Source: SZUA-426 sp041666155
GTDB lineage: Bacteria > Spirochaetota > Spirochaetia > Treponematales > Breznakiellaceae
Direction of reading: 5' to 3'
Assembly: GCA_041666155.1 (NCBI GenBank)
Contig: JBAYHM010000179.1
Location: forward strand, 1 to 9,489
DNA length: 9,489 nt
The translations under genes and the position numbers were made by a program. Shown one piece after another: positions 7,369 to 9,489 of the stretch (the first letter of the stretch is position 1; every line of letters begins with the position of its first letter). The notes under the pieces are model-generated. The model made no database searches. It worked only from the letters and a program-made list of their open reading frames with translations, and had not been told where the DNA came from.

Positions 7369-7394
7369 CAAACCGTGAAAATACGGTTTATAAA
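7365..7394 (+). promoter_or_regulatory. Possible promoter for the second Ig-repeat gene
   Basis: TCAACA (7365-7370), an 18-base spacer and TATAAA (7389-7394) would start transcription near 7401 and give a leader of about 64 bases. The -35 overlaps that of the divergent gene, so the two polymerases would compete. An alternative, TTGAAA (7422-7427) with TTTAAT (7446-7451), is disfavoured because its transcript would begin after the Shine-Dalgarno. Confidence 0.4.
7370..7389. promoter_or_regulatory. Perfect 7-bp inverted repeat, operator candidate
   Basis: AAACCGT (7370-7376) and ACGGTTT (7383-7389) are exact reverse complements around GAAAAT. The dyad fills the spacer of the proposed + strand promoter and abuts the - strand -35, a typical place for a repressor that controls both divergent genes. 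No T-run follows, so a terminator is less likely. Confidence 0.45.
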
Positions 7395-7395
7395 C

Positions 7396-7434
7396 GAGGT
7401 GTTTTCAAAACCAACCGACTTTTGAAAGAACCTC
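7396..7434. repeat. Long imperfect inverted repeat in the leader of the second Ig-repeat gene
   Basis: Arms at 7396-7410 and 7420-7434 are 15 bases each and pair at 13 positions: GAGGT with ACCTC outside, TTTCAAAA with TTTTGAAA inside, and a 2x2 mismatch between. The loop is nine bases. In RNA this makes a stable hairpin ending 17 bases before the Shine-Dalgarno; in DNA it could bind a dimeric regulator. Confidence 0.6.
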
Positions 7435-7451
7435 AGACGTCTTGATTTAAT

Positions 7452-7456
7452 GGAAG
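7452..7456 (+). promoter_or_regulatory. Ribosome binding site deciding the 7465 start
   Basis: GGAAG lies eight bases before the ATG at 7465. The other in-frame ATG at 7450 has no such site at a workable distance and would add MEVYR in front of the signal peptide, so 7465 is preferred. Confidence 0.65.
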
Positions 7457-7464
7457 TGTACCGA

Positions 7465-7536
7465 ATGAAAGCAGTTCGCCTTGTTTTTTCGTCCATACTC
7501 CTCACCGCGCTGTGCGCGTTCGCCGTGTTCGGCGCG
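7465..7536 (+). other. Signal peptide of the second Ig-repeat protein
   Basis: Residues 1-24 show a basic start (MKAVR), a hydrophobic core (LVFSSILLTALCAFAVF) and small residues at likely cut sites. A-F-A at 18-20 fits the -3/-1 rule, as does V-F-G at 21-23. GAGKKE just after is common at the start of mature spirochaetal exported proteins, a recollection I cannot verify here. Confidence 0.75.
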
Positions 7537-9489
7537 GGCAAGAAAGAAGCGCCTTTGACCGAAGCCGCGGGACTTCGTAACTGGGAAAAGACTTTTGATA
7601 TCTCCGACAAAAAACCCGGCATTTACAACATCGTCGTGGAAGGGCGGGACCAGGCCGGGAACGTTACCGTTGCCGGGCCCATCAACGTGTACGTTGATCC
7701 GAAAACCGACCTGCCCGTCGCCGCGATCGCCAATCCTATTCCGCTCATGCGGGTTTCAGGCGATCTGAACGTCGTCGGAACCTGCGTTGATGACGACGGC
7801 GTCGCGAAGGTTGAACTCCGGCTGGATGGGAGCGAATGGTTCTCCACCCAAGGGACTACGTTCTGGTCTTTTTTATATAAAGGTACGGACATCGCCGACG
7901 GCAGACATACACTATGGGCGCGCGGTGTGGACATTAACGGACTGACTGGTCCCGAGCGTTCGGTCGCCTTCGATATGGACAAAAGGCGTCCGGTGGAAAC
8001 CGTCGAACAGCCTGTCGCGGGAACCCTCGTCTCGGGCCGCATCGCGCTCCGCGGCAGCGTCTTCGACGCGAACGGCGTCGCATCGGTTGAATGTTCGCTG
8101 GACAGCGGCAAGACCTTCGCGGAAACGAGCGGTTCGTACGACAAAAATAAAGGAATACGCTCTTTCGTCGCGCAAATCGATACGAACAAAATTCCAGACG
8201 GCCCTTCGGTAGTATTGCTAAAGTCAAAAGACGGAGTCGGCTCCGTCGCCCTCGCGCCCATTCTGCTGGTAGTGGATAATACCAAGCCCACGATCGAACT
8301 GATTTCTCCGGCGGCTGAGGAAAGCGTCGACGGCACTTTCGCGCTTTTCGGTTACGCGAAGGACGAGGTAGGCCTCAAGTCGGTAAACTGGAAAATCGGG
8401 GACCAGGGCGGGGACATTGTCGTCAATCCCGGCGACCCCTTCTGGGTAGTGCCCGTAAAGCTTTCCAATCCCCGCGGACGAGAAACTACTGTCATTCTCA
8501 CCGCGGTCGATACGATCGGTAATCGTACCGAGCTGCGTAAGCGCATCGCGCTGGATTTGGAGGCCGACAAGCCGCGCGTAACCCTGCTTTCACCCGCGCC
8601 TACGCTTGCCCCCGCGCCATTGGCGCGAACCGAGGGTAACGCGCTGCTCGCGGGCTTTGCGCGCGACGACGACGGGGTGGCGGCCATCGAGTATTGGATC
8701 GATTCCCAAGCTCCTAAAAAAATCGAAACCTCGGGTACGTTCTGTATACGATTGACCGATATTCCACCCGGAAAGCGTATGCTTTCCGTCCGCGCGATCG
8801 ATATCAACGGAGTTGTCGGACCGACGACGGCCACCCAGATAGAGGACATCGGCGCCGCTCCGTCGGTAGAGATCAAAGACGTGGTCTACGATTCGGCTTC
8901 CAAGGACGCGCGCGTCGAACCCTTCCAAAGCGGAGTAGAACTCGCGCCCGACGGCAAGGCATCTTTCCGTTTCATCGTAAAGAATTCCCAGGCGAATGGA
9001 TCGAAGATTCCGGCGGTGGAGTGGAAACTCACCGGTCCCGGCGGCGCTCAGGGTGTGAGCGGCACGGCGCAAGTCCGTTCCGCCGACGGGACGGTTTTAG
9101 TCCCGCTGCCCAAAGACAGTCCTTTCGGCATGCTTGAATTGACGGCGACAGTCAAAGATTCCCACAGCCGCGGCGCTTCAGCCGTAGGTCTCGTACGCGT
9201 GCTTGACTATTCGGCCGTCCGGGGCGCTCCCGGCTTCATCTTTGCCGACGAACGCTTGGCCGGCGAGAATACGATCCGGTTCGCCCCGACCGATCACGGC
9301 CGCCGACCCCTGCGCGGACGTTTCGTCGGCGCGGTCCTTTCGTCACTGAGCCTGGACCCCGCATCCTCAGGCTACGATGTTTCGTTCGACGGCCCCTACA
9401 TCTCGCTTACGCCAAAAGGCGACGGCGTCAACGGGAAATTCACCCTTGTCGCCAAGACCGATAGGGGCCACGAATTCCGGTCCCGCGAA
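7465..9489 (+). CDS. Exported Ig-like repeat protein (3' partial)
   Basis: I translated this frame by hand from the ATG at 7465 to the right edge: 675 codons without a stop. The N-terminus has K and R, a hydrophobic stretch at residues 6-22 and then GAGKKE. Signal peptidase I could cut after A20 (A-F-A) or A24; Cys17 in LTALC is only a weak lipobox because Leu precedes the Cys. The mature part opens with half an Ig unit (about 40-78, ending INVYVD). Units of about 90-100 residues follow near 85-175, 177-275, 277-371, 372-468 and 469-590, then a further beta-rich stretch to 675. Repeat cores read VDDDGVAKVELRLDG, FDANGVASVECSLDSG and DDDGVAAIEYWID; linkers read VDPKTDLP, DMDKRRP and VDNTKPT. 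It is probably a secreted or surface relative of the giant protein upstream, with unknown ligand and unknown full length. Confidence 0.9.
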   Translation, partial: MKAVRLVFSSILLTALCAFAVFGAGKKEAPLTEAAGLRNWEKTFDISDKKPGIYNIVVEGRDQAGNVTVAGPINVYVDPKTDLPVAAIANPIPLMRVSGDLNVVGTCVDDDGVAKVELRLDGSEWFSTQGTTFWSFLYKGTDIADGRHTLWARGVDINGLTGPERSVAFDMDKRRPVETVEQPVAGTLVSGRIALRGSVFDANGVASVECSLDSGKTFAETSGSYDKNKGIRSFVAQIDTNKIPDGPSVVLLKSKDGVGSVALAPILLVVDNTKPTIELISPAAEESVDGTFALFGYAKDEVGLKSVNWKIGDQGGDIVVNPGDPFWVVPVKLSNPRGRETTVILTAVDTIGNRTELRKRIALDLEADKPRVTLLSPAPTLAPAPLARTEGNALLAGFARDDDGVAAIEYWIDSQAPKKIETSGTFCIRLTDIPPGKRMLSVRAIDINGVVGPTTATQIEDIGAAPSVEIKDVVYDSASKDARVEPFQSGVELAPDGKASFRFIVKNSQANGSKIPAVEWKLTGPGGAQGVSGTAQVRSADGTVLVPLPKDSPFGMLELTATVKDSHSRGASAVGLVRVLDYSAVRGAPGFIFADERLAGENTIRFAPTDHGRRPLRGRFVGAVLSSLSLDPASSGYDVSFDGPYISLTPKGDGVNGKFTLVAKTDRGHEFRSRE

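Noticed and set aside
7435..7442. Eight-base palindrome AGACGTCT in the divergent gap
   Set aside because: Too short to claim as an operator on its own and not extended by flanking bases.
7422..7451. TTGAAA...TTTAAT as the + strand promoter
   Set aside because: Hexamers are good with an 18-base spacer, but transcription would begin near 7458, after the GGAAG site that best explains the start codon; kept only as an alternative.
7450..7452. Alternative upstream ATG for the second Ig-repeat gene
   Set aside because: In frame, but it has no ribosome binding site at a suitable distance and would add residues before a normal signal peptide start.
7623..9072. Several - strand frames (237, 174 and 160 codons) opposite the right-hand gene
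   Set aside because: The + strand frame 7465-9489 is continuous, has a ribosome binding site, signal peptide and repeats; the - strand frames are its shadows.

Overview
The window looks like accessory or surface-protein DNA from a moderately GC-rich Gram-negative-type bacterium. A spirochaete (Treponema-like) is my best guess, with low to moderate confidence. The grounds are the style of the export signal on the second large protein (a short hydrophobic stretch followed by GKKE) and the pairing of giant exported Ig-repeat proteins with a solute-binding-type protein. No rRNA, tRNA or housekeeping gene is present to settle the taxonomy.

The layout is three protein genes with almost no spare DNA. 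(1) Positions 1-6113, + strand: the 3' part of a giant gene, open at the left edge, with at least 2036 codons in the window. It encodes about ten Ig-like beta-sandwich repeats joined by short Asp-rich linkers of the VDxTxP type. Three copies of a separate module of about 64 residues are embedded among these repeats. A TIG/IPT-like domain follows, and the protein ends in what reads as a seven-bladed beta-propeller. (2) Positions 6110-7333, - strand: a 407-residue protein with one N-terminal membrane anchor and a periplasmic body resembling a family-1 ABC solute-binding protein. Its stop codon overlaps the stop of gene 1 in the shared tetramer CTAG. (3) Positions 7465 to the right edge, + strand: the 5' part of a second large exported Ig-repeat protein, 675 codons without a stop. 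It has a signal peptide and a good ribosome binding site.

Genes 2 and 3 are divergent across 131 bp. That gap holds a near-consensus promoter for gene 2 whose expected transcription start falls on the A of the ATG, so the mRNA is probably leaderless. It also holds a plausible promoter for gene 3 whose -35 overlaps that of gene 2, and two inverted repeats that could be operators or RNA hairpins.

The two giant proteins share the same repeat grammar, including DDDGV and NxIPDGP motifs, and are probably paralogues. No substrate, partner or pathway can be read from the sequence. Functional coupling of the three genes is inferred only from their packing. No mobile element, CRISPR array or RNA gene was seen.
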